Shown here: positions 16,143 to 23,170 of the stretch, piece by piece
How positions within the stretch are numbered: position 1 is the first letter of the stretch
How the letters are laid out: every line of letters begins with the position of its first letter
NCBI GenBank assembly: GCA_964651325.1
Contig: CAZYXP010000040.1
Location: 1-23,170, forward strand
DNA: 23,170 nucleotides
Origin: JADFOB01 sp964651325
GTDB taxonomy: Bacteria; Planctomycetota; Phycisphaerae; UBA1845
Direction of reading: 5' to 3'
The notes under the pieces: model-generated
Told to the model about the DNA's origin: nothing
Database searches by the model: none
Seen by the model: only the letters and a program-made list of their open reading frames with translations
Position numbers and translations under genes: made by a program

Positions 16143-18326
16143 ATGGAAAACATGAAAAACACACGCCGAATCGCTCTGATCTGTTCTAAACCCGGTTTTC
16201 TAGCGATTGTTGCGATCGTCATGGCCGGTTTCGGCTGTGCCCGGCCACAGCTTCTGTCCATGCGCGCCGTACGGTACGACCTCGATCTCCACCTGGATCC
16301 ACCGACCCATGCGCTCTCAGAAACCACGATCCTCGAGCTTCAGCGAACCGATGACGAGCCATTGTCCGAAGGTCGGCGCACCGCCGTCAAGCTGGCGATG
16401 CACCCGGCGCTGAAGATCCTGGACGTTTCGGACGGAATGCAATCGCTGGACTTCCGTGTGGCGAGGCGCGGCGATTTCCGCCCGAAGGCCACCTTCCGCC
16501 CCACCGAATACCACGTCTTTTTTCCCGAGCCGGTCGACGCCGCGACGCTCACGATCACGGCCCAAGGGCCACTTGAGCAAGACGCCCAGGCCGGCGAGAA
16601 CGCCGGCGCGATCCACAACTTCTCGATGAGGGCCCACATCGGCGAAGACGGAATCTATCTCGCGGGGGGATCCTGGTATCCTCAGCCCGTCTCCGGGGAA
16701 GATCAACGACCGTCCGCAGCGGATTTCAGCGTCTCCATCGATCCTGTTTCGGACATGGCGTTGGCCGTCTCAGCAGATCGGGATCGCCGAGAATCCAGTT
16801 TATCGGAGCCAAATCGTTGGCATACGACCTACCCCATCGATCATCTGGCCGTCGTCGGGGGCCCCCATGAGGTGTATACGACCGAGTACAACGGTGTCTC
16901 GATCTCGCTGCACCTCAAACCATCGCAAGCGCAACACCGCGACGGATTGATGCAGACCGTTCAGAGAATACTCGATCGCTACCAGCCGCTGCTCGGGGCG
17001 TACCCCGCCAAGGATTTCACGATTGTGGACAACTTCTTCAGCAGCGGGTTCGCCTTTCCGACCTTCACGCTTCTTAGCTCCGCCGTGATCGACATGGGCG
17101 AGCGTTCCCAAACCGCCCACGGATACATCGACCATGAAATGCTGCATTGCTGGTGGGGCAACGGCGTGTTGGTCGACGAGCGCGATGGCAACTGGTGTGA
17201 ATCGCTGACGAGCTATTTCACGAATTACTACGGCCACGTCTTGGACGACGCACCGCAAGAAGCCCGCCGGAAACGCCGCAACTACAGCCACTTTCTCAGT
17301 CGCCTCAAGCCGGAGCACGACAAACCACTCGGCACGTTCGGCCAGAAGAACGGTTGCGGCCGGGGCATCGCCTACAACAAAGGGGCGGCCGTCTTCCACA
17401 TGCTCGCGAAAAAGATGGGGCAGGAGACATTCTTCGCTGCGATGCGCCGATTCAGCAAGGAATACGTTGGCCGATATGCTGATTGGAACGCGATTCGCCG
17501 CGCGTGCGAAGCCGAAAGTGGGCTTGACCTTGAACGCTTCTTCAGCGATTGGGTCCACGGCAGCGGCGCCCCGACGCTATCCGTGGAACACGTAATCTAC
17601 GATTCCTCGGATCAGGCGCTCACGCTCACGCTATCTCAAGGGGATACGGCGATGGACCTAGACGTTCCGATCCGATTGCATCGCAAGAGCGGCAGCGAGG
17701 ACATCACCGTCGGGCTTGCGCAATCTCAGGCGGACGTGCGTATCGAGATGGCCCACCCGCCGGAACGCATCGAGATCGATCCCGACTACCACGTATTCAG
17801 AAAAGTTTCGCTCGACGAGATCATTCCGACCACCAACAAGACGCGCGCCGGCGAGGCGTTGCTCACGCTGCTGCCTGACGGGGATGTCTGCGAGAAGTAC
17901 GCGTCCGTCCAGTCCATATTCGAATCCAGCTTCGACGAGGACGAACACAGCGTGATGGCCGCGGCGGACATCACCAGCGGCGCACTCTCCGATCAGTCGC
18001 TGCTCATTCTCGGCTCGGCCGTGCATCACCCGGCGGTTCAAGAACTTCTTGGCGAGTTGGGCAGTGAGGTTGAATGGACGTCGGAGGGGTTCAAGTTCGA
18101 CGGCGCTTTCTACAGCGACCCCGGTGACGCCATCCTCTGCACTCTTGCCAATCCCAAGCTCGAAAAGGGCGGCATCACCATCGTCTACGCCAACTCGGAG
18201 GAGGCCATCCCCAAGCCGATGAACATTCCGTTCTACGATCGCAGCCTCGTCATTTTTCAAAACGGCGCCGCCGAGGTACGAGCCGATTTCGAGCCGCGCG
18301 AGATGATCGAGGTGACGCGGCGTTAG
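16143..18326 (+). CDS. M1-like zinc metallopeptidase, probable lipoprotein
   Basis: Gluzincin-type metallopeptidase (727 aa). The N-terminus MKNTRRIAL...FLAIVAIVMAGFGC has a signal segment ending in a cysteine (C32), so it may be a lipoprotein although the lipobox is imperfect. The N-terminal part (about 38-230) resembles the M1 beta domain (VRYDLDLHLDP). The zinc site is HEMLH (H331, E332, H335) with E353 in NWCESLTSYF. E353 is 18 residues after H335, one fewer than in leukotriene A4 hydrolase. The exopeptidase signature GxMEN is not seen; GFAFPTFT occupies that place. So activity as an aminopeptidase is uncertain. The last roughly 150 residues are an extra region (NSEEAIPKPMNIPFYDRSLVIF). 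Start ATG 16143 or 16152 cannot be separated by ribosome-binding site. It is divergent from infA and has its own promoter. Confidence 0.88.
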   Translation: MENMKNTRRIALICSKPGFLAIVAIVMAGFGCARPQLLSMRAVRYDLDLHLDPPTHALSETTILELQRTDDEPLSEGRRTAVKLAMHPALKILDVSDGMQSLDFRVARRGDFRPKATFRPTEYHVFFPEPVDAATLTITAQGPLEQDAQAGENAGAIHNFSMRAHIGEDGIYLAGGSWYPQPVSGEDQRPSAADFSVSIDPVSDMALAVSADRDRRESSLSEPNRWHTTYPIDHLAVVGGPHEVYTTEYNGVSISLHLKPSQAQHRDGLMQTVQRILDRYQPLLGAYPAKDFTIVDNFFSSGFAFPTFTLLSSAVIDMGERSQTAHGYIDHEMLHCWWGNGVLVDERDGNWCESLTSYFTNYYGHVLDDAPQEARRKRRNYSHFLSRLKPEHDKPLGTFGQKNGCGRGIAYNKGAAVFHMLAKKMGQETFFAAMRRFSKEYVGRYADWNAIRRACEAESGLDLERFFSDWVHGSGAPTLSVEHVIYDSSDQALTLTLSQGDTAMDLDVPIRLHRKSGSEDITVGLAQSQADVRIEMAHPPERIEIDPDYHVFRKVSLDEIIPTTNKTRAGEALLTLLPDGDVCEKYASVQSIFESSFDEDEHSVMAAADITSGALSDQSLLILGSAVHHPAVQELLGELGSEVEWTSEGFKFDGAFYSDPGDAILCTLANPKLEKGGITIVYANSEEAIPKPMNIPFYDRSLVIFQNGAAEVRADFEPREMIEVTRR

Positions 18327-18338
18327 CGTCTATTCTGA

Positions 18339-18413
18339 GCACCGTGGCGCAAGCCCGGTGACATCCTGCCGCGGATGGTCCGCAGGCTGGCGCCAGCGGC
18401 TCTGATTCGGTGG
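18339..18413 (+). repeat. Composite module A + B repeat
   Basis: A 75-bp element beginning 12 bases after the peptidase stop codon. The left part (GCACCGTGGCGCAAGCCCGG) matches module A. The right part (GTCCGCAGGCTGGCGCCAGC, then GGCTCTGAT) is module B with the perfect palindrome GCTGGCGCCAGC. It is nearly the same as 20840-20912, with about nine differences. Confidence 0.85.
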
Positions 18414-18416
18414 ACC

Positions 18417-18446
18417 CTGTGACGAAGGCTATCCTCTTCGTCACGG
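18417..18446. terminator. Hairpin after the M1-like peptidase gene
   Basis: GTGACGAAG (18419-18427) and CTTCGTCAC (18436-18444) form a perfect 9-bp stem, extendable by a T-G and a C-G pair, around the loop GCTATCCT. It directly follows the A+B repeat and lies about 90 bases past the peptidase stop. There is no T-run, so the terminator label is tentative. Confidence 0.4.
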
Positions 18447-18531
18447 TGCGACTATGCTGGCGGACCGCCAGGGCGTCTGAAGCGTCAGGGAAGTGACTTA
18501 CGATACTACCGATAGCTTGTCGAGATTCCTT

Positions 18532-20808
18532 ATGCCGACGTTCAACGCAACGAGAACCGGACGATGGTCGTGCCTTTTGGTGGTGTTGGGTTGCGGCTTG
18601 GCGGCTTTGGCCTGTTCTGAAAAAGACGCCACCGCCGAGCAAGCCGCTACCCCGAACGCGCCAACGCAATCAACAACAGATCAGGCCTCTGCCGACCAGA
18701 CGCCTTCGGAGCCATCAGCCGTGACCACGAAATCGCCCCACCGCCACACCAACGATCTGATCCACGCAACAAGCCCATACCTGCTTCAGCACGCCCACAA
18801 TCCGGTCAACTGGCATGAATGGGGCAAAGAGGCGTTGGCACTGGCCAAGCGGGACAACAAGCCGATTTTCCTGAGCATCGGCTACGCGGCCTGTCACTGG
18901 TGCCACGTCATGGAGCATGAGAGTTTTGAAACGGAAGAGGTCGCGGCCGTGCTCAACGAGCATTTCGTAAGCATCAAAGTCGATCGCGAGGAACGGCCGG
19001 ACATCGACGAAATCTACATGGCCTACACCGTGCAGGTAACCCGAGGCGGCGGCTGGCCCATGAGCGTTTGGCTCACGTCAGAGGGTGTGCCGTTTCACGC
19101 GGGCACCTATTTCCCCAAGGATCAATTCCTCCAAGTGCTCGGGGCGATCGCCGAAGCGTGGGAAAACGATCGCGAGCGCATCACGACCGGCGCAGATAGC
19201 GCCAAGCAATGGCTCCAGCAGTGGTCGGCGGGTCCGCCCAAGGCCGAGGGCGTCATCCCGCTGGAAGCGGTCGACAAGACGGCCTCGCTGCTAACGGAAT
19301 ATTACGACAAGTCGCTCGGCGGCATTTCCGGCGGCGGCACGAACAAATTCCCCCCGAGCATGGGCATGGACTTGATGTTGCGTTCCTACCACCGAACGGG
19401 CGCCGCGGGCCTGTTTGAGGCCGTCGACGTCACGTTGGATCACATGGCGCGCGGCGGGATATACGATCACCTCGGCGGCGGCATCTGCCGCTACAGCACG
19501 GACATCGAATGGCTGGTGCCGCATTTCGAGAAAATGCTTTACGACCAGGCAATGGTCAGCGCGATCTACCTGGATGGGTACCTTGTTTCCAAGAATGAGC
19601 AATACGCCTTTACCGCCGGCGACATTTTCGATTACGTCATGGCCGATCTTCAATCGCCCGAAGGCGGATTCTACTCCAGCCGCGACGCCGACAGCGACGG
19701 GCTGGAGGGGGCATTCTACATCTGGACGATTGGGCAGGTGCAAGAAGTGCTCGGCAACGAAGACGCCGAACTATTCTGCAAGTATTACAACGTCACCGAA
19801 AGCGGCAACTGGTTTGAGCAGCGCGGCCACGCGCCCAAAGGCCCCAAGAACGTGCTTCGAATTCAACAGCCCATCGCGGCGTTTGCCAAGACGCACGGCC
19901 TCAGCGCCGACGAATTTTCCGGCAAGATCAAAACGTGGCGCAAGGCCATGCTCGCCGCCCGGGCGAAGCGAACCCCGCCCGCGCTGGACGATAAGATTCT
20001 CACCGCCTGGAACGGGCTGATGATCGCGAGCCTGGCCAAAGGGTCGCGCGTTTTGGACGAGCCCAAATATGCCGAGTCCGCCGCCCGAGCCGCGGACTTT
20101 ATCTTGACGAAGATGCAAAGGGACGGTCGCCTGCTGCGAACCTATCGAAACGGCAGCGCCCACCTTACGGCCTACCTGAGCGATTACTCGTTCTTGATCG
20201 AAGGCTTGCTCAACCTCTACGAGGCCACGTTTGACCGCCGATGGCTGGACCAAGCCGCCCGCCTGGCCGACACGGCCGTGAAGCATCATTACGACGCGAC
20301 CGGGGGCGGATTCTTCTTCACCGCCAACGATGCCGAAACGCTCGTCGCGCGAAGCAAGAGCCCCACCGACGGCGCCATTCCTTCCGGAAACTCGGTCATG
20401 GCGCTCGATCTCCTGCGGCTCGGCGTGCTGCTGGATCGGAAAGATTTTCGCGAAAAGGCCGAATCCACGTTTCGCGCGTTCGCACAGCGCGTGGGCGGAT
20501 CGCCGACGGCCTTCGAGCGTCTGCTCTGCGCCGCCGATTTCTATCACTACAAGACCAAGGAAGTCGTCATCGTGGGTCGACCCGGCGGGGACGATACCCG
20601 AGCGCTGCTGCGGACCGTCTTCGGGCGCTATCTGCCCAACAAGGTGGTCATGTTCTCGGACGGTGCGGCGGCGGGCGCGGATCATCCTTTGTTGAAAGGC
20701 AAGACCACAAAGAGCGGCGCCGCCACGGCCTACGTTTGCGAAAACTACAACTGCAAGTTGCCGACGACCGATCCGGCCGTCTTGGCCAAGCAGCTAGACG
20801 CCAGATAG
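18532..20808 (+). CDS. DUF255/YyaL-type thioredoxin-like lipoprotein
   Basis: Protein of the YyaL/SSP411 (DUF255) family (758 aa). The N-terminal signal ends in LAALAC (C28), suggesting a lipoprotein, and a low-complexity Thr/Ala/Gln linker follows. The thioredoxin-like domain begins at about residue 70 with TNDLIHATSPYLLQHAHNPV and has IGYAACHWCHVMEHESF with the redox pair C121/C124, then VDREERPDID and GGGWPMSVWL. The C-terminal part (about 260-750) has the alpha/alpha-barrel features of the family, for example GGIYDHLGGGICRYSTD, HFEKMLYDQA and FYSSRDADSDGLEGAFY. The biochemical function of the family is not settled. ATG 18532 is preferred for its signal peptide; a GTG at 18493 would add 13 residues. 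The export signal and linker are an addition to the cytoplasmic form as I know it. Confidence 0.93.
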   Translation: MPTFNATRTGRWSCLLVVLGCGLAALACSEKDATAEQAATPNAPTQSTTDQASADQTPSEPSAVTTKSPHRHTNDLIHATSPYLLQHAHNPVNWHEWGKEALALAKRDNKPIFLSIGYAACHWCHVMEHESFETEEVAAVLNEHFVSIKVDREERPDIDEIYMAYTVQVTRGGGWPMSVWLTSEGVPFHAGTYFPKDQFLQVLGAIAEAWENDRERITTGADSAKQWLQQWSAGPPKAEGVIPLEAVDKTASLLTEYYDKSLGGISGGGTNKFPPSMGMDLMLRSYHRTGAAGLFEAVDVTLDHMARGGIYDHLGGGICRYSTDIEWLVPHFEKMLYDQAMVSAIYLDGYLVSKNEQYAFTAGDIFDYVMADLQSPEGGFYSSRDADSDGLEGAFYIWTIGQVQEVLGNEDAELFCKYYNVTESGNWFEQRGHAPKGPKNVLRIQQPIAAFAKTHGLSADEFSGKIKTWRKAMLAARAKRTPPALDDKILTAWNGLMIASLAKGSRVLDEPKYAESAARAADFILTKMQRDGRLLRTYRNGSAHLTAYLSDYSFLIEGLLNLYEATFDRRWLDQAARLADTAVKHHYDATGGGFFFTANDAETLVARSKSPTDGAIPSGNSVMALDLLRLGVLLDRKDFREKAESTFRAFAQRVGGSPTAFERLLCAADFYHYKTKEVVIVGRPGGDDTRALLRTVFGRYLPNKVVMFSDGAAAGADHPLLKGKTTKSGAATAYVCENYNCKLPTTDPAVLAKQLDAR

Positions 20809-20839
20809 CCATTGCCCGCGTAGGCGCCCGCCATTCAGG

Positions 20840-20912
20840 GCACCTGGCGCAAACCTGGTGACATCTTGCTGCGGAAGGTCCGCAGGCTTGCGCCAGCGGC
20901 TCTGATGGGTGG
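20840..20912 (+). repeat. Composite module A + B repeat
   Basis: A 73-bp copy of the element at 18339-18413, beginning 31 bases after the DUF255 gene stop. The module A palindrome is changed (ACCTGGCGCAAACCTGGT), yet ACCTGG/CCTGGT keeps partial symmetry. Module B is GTCCGCAGGCTTGCGCCAGC. Confidence 0.85.
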
Positions 20913-20924
20913 CCCGCCCTACAC

Positions 20925-20953
20925 TGGACGGGATTCGCTTTGTCGTCGATAAT
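20925..20953 (+). promoter_or_regulatory. Candidate promoter of the duplicated-domain gene
   Basis: TGGACG (20925-20930), a 17-base spacer and GATAAT (20948-20953). It would give a leader of about 40 bases before ATG 21000. It lies just after the A+B repeat. Confidence 0.4.
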
Positions 20954-20999
20954 TCTCGGGTGATGCGTCAGTGAAACGTGCAACCGTGACCTAAGGATC

Positions 21000-22076
21000 A
21001 TGTCCAACACGAAGCGATTGCCCATGCAGTCATATTGCCTATATCCCGCACGCTGGCGGGCCCTGGTGCTTTCGGGGCTGCTGGGCGCGGCACTGCCTTC
21101 CACGTTGGTCGGCCAAAACGATGTTCCGTCCGGCGGCGATCCGAACCAAGGCTCTACCCCTTCCGATGAAAGCTCCAAATCCACAGACGACGCCCGCGAA
21201 CAACTGACCGCCGCAGATGTACTCCGGGCGCTGCGCCGCCAACGTCCGGAAAACAAGATCATCGGCCCGTCCGGACGCGGGCCCAACTGGGACGCCGCGC
21301 CGAAAGACGCCCTTTTCCCCGAGGGCTTCGCGCTGGTCAATCAGTCGGGACGACTCTCACAAGAAGGCGAATGGTGGGTATTTGACTTTGCCAAGGAGTC
21401 AGGCATCAGCCCGATGAAGCTGCTGCCCAATGCCAACGTTGAGCCGATGATTCGATCGGTTGCGCTGTCTAGCGAAGCGTACACGTTCGATGTCTCCGGC
21501 GAGACTACGGTTTTTGAGCGTGAGAATTACTTCTTGCTTCACCTGGCGCTTCGAAGCACCGCAGAACCGGCGCCGAGCCCCGGGTCCGAAAACGGAAAGC
21601 CAGATACCCTACGCGCCGCCCCTACCGAGAACGTGAAGAAGCCTCAAGAGGATCGGCCCGCGCCGACGCCGGCCGGCGACGTGGACGATGTGGTGGCCGC
21701 GCTCGAGGCTCAAAAGCCCTCAAGCGATCCGATCACATTCACGGCCACAAGCAGCGCGTTGGAGCCGGTGGATGCGGCCCCATCGCGACCGACGCTGCTC
21801 CCGGAGGGCACCGCGATCATCGACCGCCCCGCGCGGCTCTTGCAACGAGGGCGCTGGTGGACGCTGGTCTTCGAATCGGATTCCGATAGCAACCCGGAAC
21901 CGCCTATCAAAGTGCTTCCCAACAGCAACCTTCAGACGATGATGGCCGCCGCGCAAGCGGAACCCAACGGCCTCGTGTTCGTCGTGTCCGGTCAGGTAAC
22001 GATTTACGACGGCGAAAACTACCTGTTGACCCGGGCCGTCCGTCGCCGCATGACAGGAGGCAACCTGCGAAAATAG
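21000..22076 (+). CDS. Secreted protein with a duplicated unknown domain
   Basis: I do not recognise this 358-residue protein. ATG 21000 has AAGGA at 20993-20997. A signal peptide is likely (ARWRALVLSGLLGAALPSTLVG, about residues 18-39), followed by a polar linker. Two copies of an approximately 80-residue domain follow. Copy 1 (about 103-187) runs from LFPEGFALVNQSGRL through GEWWVFDF and KLLPNANVEPMI to FDVSGETTVFERENYFLLHLALR. Copy 2 (about 263-350) runs from LLPEGTAIIDRPARL through GRWWTLVF and KVLPNSNLQTMM to FVVSGQVTIYDGENYLLTRAVRR. A Pro/Glu-rich linker of about 75 residues joins them. The shared pattern, with WW, LLPN, VSG..T.Y and ENY(F/L)LL, suggests a small beta-rich fold. An extracytoplasmic location is likely; function is unknown. 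Confidence 0.85.
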   Translation: MSNTKRLPMQSYCLYPARWRALVLSGLLGAALPSTLVGQNDVPSGGDPNQGSTPSDESSKSTDDAREQLTAADVLRALRRQRPENKIIGPSGRGPNWDAAPKDALFPEGFALVNQSGRLSQEGEWWVFDFAKESGISPMKLLPNANVEPMIRSVALSSEAYTFDVSGETTVFERENYFLLHLALRSTAEPAPSPGSENGKPDTLRAAPTENVKKPQEDRPAPTPAGDVDDVVAALEAQKPSSDPITFTATSSALEPVDAAPSRPTLLPEGTAIIDRPARLLQRGRWWTLVFESDSDSNPEPPIKVLPNSNLQTMMAAAQAEPNGLVFVVSGQVTIYDGENYLLTRAVRRRMTGGNLRK

Positions 22077-22202
22077 ACTGTGCCGGGCGGCACCTGCGTC
22101 GCCCGAGCGCGCGATTGATCGAGCGACGCTCGGCAGCGAACACGAATCTTGTCCCCCTAAACCCTGCTCTTCAAACGAAGACTCCTCCGGAGCCCCGCCA
22201 TC

Positions 22203-22544
22203 GTGGATATCAGCTTTAAACAGACCGGCCCGTACGTCGTCGCCCACCTCTGCGGGGGGCTCGACACGTCCACCGTGGAAGAATTCTCCAACGCCTTGCA
22301 CGAATACGCCGCGGGAGACTCCGCCAAACTGGCTGTAGAGATGTCGCGCTTGGATTCGATCGATTCGACCGGGCTTGCGGCGCTGATCACGCTCGTCACG
22401 CGGGCGAGGTTGAGCCAGGGCAAGGTCGTCCTCGTCGCCCCCAATGCGTTGGTGCGCGGCGTGTTCGACGTCACCCGCCTGAACGCCTGGTTCGATGTCT
22501 GTGAGAATCTGGAAGAAGCCACGGCCCTGTTCGCCAGCTCGTGA
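22203..22544 (+). CDS. STAS-domain anti-sigma factor antagonist
   Basis: Single-domain STAS protein (113 aa), of the SpoIIAA/RsbV anti-anti-sigma type. The start is GTG 22203. The fold runs from MDISFKQTGPYVVAHLCGGLD (beta strands with the conserved G.LD) to LDSIDSTGLAALITLV, where S55 in DSTG corresponds to the serine phosphorylated in SpoIIAA. The C-terminal half (KVVLVAPNALVRGVFDVTRL and NAWFDVCENLEEA) is typical. It would bind a partner anti-sigma kinase (HATPase) when unphosphorylated; none is in the window. The next gene on the same strand, 402 bases away, is an ECF sigma factor, which is usually not controlled by this type, so a link is doubtful. Confidence 0.92.
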   Translation: MDISFKQTGPYVVAHLCGGLDTSTVEEFSNALHEYAAGDSAKLAVEMSRLDSIDSTGLAALITLVTRARLSQGKVVLVAPNALVRGVFDVTRLNAWFDVCENLEEATALFASS

Positions 22545-22572
22545 AGGTTCCGGTAACCCGACGTTCATGCCG

Positions 22573-22616
22573 CCGTAGCACACCCCCCAATGTAGCACAC
22601 CCGCCCTCGGGTGTGC
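22573..22616 (+). repeat. TGTAGC hairpin repeats, truncated and full copy
   Basis: The full copy (22591-22616) has TGTA, arm GCACACCCG (22595-22603), loop CCCT and arm CGGGTGTGC (22608-22616), a perfect 9-bp stem. A truncated copy (CCGTAGCACACC) precedes it at 22573. The same truncated-plus-full layout occurs at 1699-1744. Confidence 0.75.
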
Positions 22617-22693
22617 GTGCCCCATGCCCTTTGCGGGTGCACCATATCCGTTGAACCTGGGGGAGCCGATGATTTGGCGGTCCCGAACGGCCT

Positions 22694-22730
22694 GGTCCGA
22701 GGGCTGGCGCCCGCGGCTCTGAATCGGTGG
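22694..22730 (+). repeat. Module B repeat variant without module A
   Basis: GGTCCGAGGGCTGGCGCCCG followed by CGGCTCTGAATCGGTGG. Compared with 18380-18413 it differs at few positions, and the palindrome has changed to GGGCTGGCGCCC. Confidence 0.65.
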
Positions 22731-22743
22731 GCCACCCCATCCT

Positions 22744-22767
22744 CCCAGCCGGGGCGGCAGGGCTACA
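22744..22767 (-). repeat. TGTAGC hairpin repeat, one mismatch
   Basis: On the minus strand TGTAG precedes arm CCCTGCCG, loop CCC and arm CGGCTGGG (22744-22751 with 22755-22762); seven of eight positions pair. Confidence 0.65.
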
Positions 22768-22946
22768 TTGCCCGGAACTTTTTCTTGCGGTTACCATCTA
22801 AGAAATCAGCCGCTCGCACGTTAACTCTGTGGAAGAGCAAACGAGCTGAGACGATCTGATCGCGACGGGCCGTTGGCGGCAAGCCAATGGTTAACGGCTG
22901 AAGGCTGACGGCTGGTAGCTGCCGGCTTTCTTAATCGGGAACGCTT

Positions 22947-23170
22947 ATGAAATCTGACCCGCAACCGGCTAGCCATGCGGCCGTGCGATCCGCGATGGAT
23001 CGCTTCGAGGGGCCGCTGGTGCGCTACGCCGCCGGCATTACGGGGAACGTCGAATCCGCGCGAGACGTCGTGCAGGACGTGTTTCTCAGACTGCTTCAAG
23101 CGGACGTGGGCGGGTTAAACGGACGCCTCGCGCCGTGGCTCTTTTCCGTCTGCCGCAATAGGGCGCTGGA
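22947..23170 (+). CDS. ECF sigma factor, N-terminal part (runs off the window)
   Basis: Start of a second ECF-type sigma factor, cut by the right edge after 74 codons. It begins MKSDPQPASHAAVRSAMDRF. Region 2 follows: FEGPLVRYAAGITGNVE, then ARDVVQDVFLRLLQAD with the core-binding DVVQDVF helix, and LAPWLFSVCRNRAL, which starts the -10 recognition part. The start ATG 22947 has a weak GGGA seven bases before it. It is not close in sequence to the sigma factor at 8491, so it is not a local duplicate. What follows, such as an anti-sigma or kinase gene, cannot be seen. Confidence 0.85.
   Translation, partial: MKSDPQPASHAAVRSAMDRFEGPLVRYAAGITGNVESARDVVQDVFLRLLQADVGGLNGRLAPWLFSVCRNRAL

Larger units (their letters stand above)
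22545..22946. other. Intergenic region rich in repeats
   Basis: A 402-base space without a recognisable gene. It contains TGTAGC hairpins (22573-22616 and 22744-22767), a module B variant (22694-22730) and, at 22896-22916, the GCTG-rich string GGCTGAAGGCTGACGGCTGG. No clear promoter for the following sigma gene was found. Confidence 0.6.

Noticed and set aside
22203..23170. STAS protein and ECF sigma factor as one regulatory module
   Set aside because: They are 402 bases apart with several repeats between them, and ECF factors are not usually controlled by SpoIIAA-type antagonists; no HATPase kinase is visible.

Overview
The window (about 60% GC by eye, one 100-N scaffold gap) looks like a piece of a planctomycete genome, possibly from the Phycisphaerae side, and probably a draft or metagenome assembly. 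The pointers are a membrane protein with the zinc-ribbon style CGYSLQGLP..RCPECG, an ECF sigma factor paired with a membrane Ser/Thr kinase carrying a repeat-rich C-terminus, a DUF3179 protein, a DUF255/YyaL-type lipoprotein, and intergenic spaces filled with short GC-rich palindromic repeats. The lineage call is an inference from gene style, not from a marker-gene comparison.

Layout. 1-422: 3' end of rpsD. 792-1670: a DUF3179 gene interrupted by one in-frame TGA at the place where the family normally has cysteine. A compact hairpin starts 14 bases after it, so this is a candidate selenoprotein. 1852-5092 (minus): an operon for a cytochrome bc-type complex (nine-haem cytochrome c, Rieske protein, b6-like cytochrome b). 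5364-5921 (minus): zinc-ribbon membrane protein. 6292-8130: M2 (ACE-like) peptidyl-dipeptidase. 8491-11803: ECF sigma factor and Ser/Thr kinase pair. 11993-12951 (minus): SAM methyltransferase split by the N gap; the gap is flanked by an exact 55-bp duplication, so the two contigs probably overlap and the gene is intact. 13196-14494 (minus): NADP isocitrate dehydrogenase; 14592-15461 (minus): dihydropteroate synthase; 15707-15931 (minus): IF-1. From there the plus strand carries an M1-like metallopeptidase lipoprotein, a DUF255 thioredoxin-like lipoprotein, a secreted protein with two copies of an unrecognised domain, a STAS anti-sigma antagonist, and the start of a second ECF sigma factor at the right edge.

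The genes are mostly housekeeping or respiratory and are not one pathway. Local units with an evident shared job are the bc-type operon (quinol oxidation passing electrons through a nine-haem cytochrome) and the ECF/kinase pair (signal transduction). Three features deserve attention: the candidate UGA-recoded DUF3179 gene; a family of intergenic hairpins whose arms change in a compensated way around a conserved TGTAGC box and a four-base loop; and a second, modular repeat family (modules A and B) seen in single and tandem forms. I saw no tRNA or rRNA gene, no CRISPR array, no insertion sequence and no phage gene.
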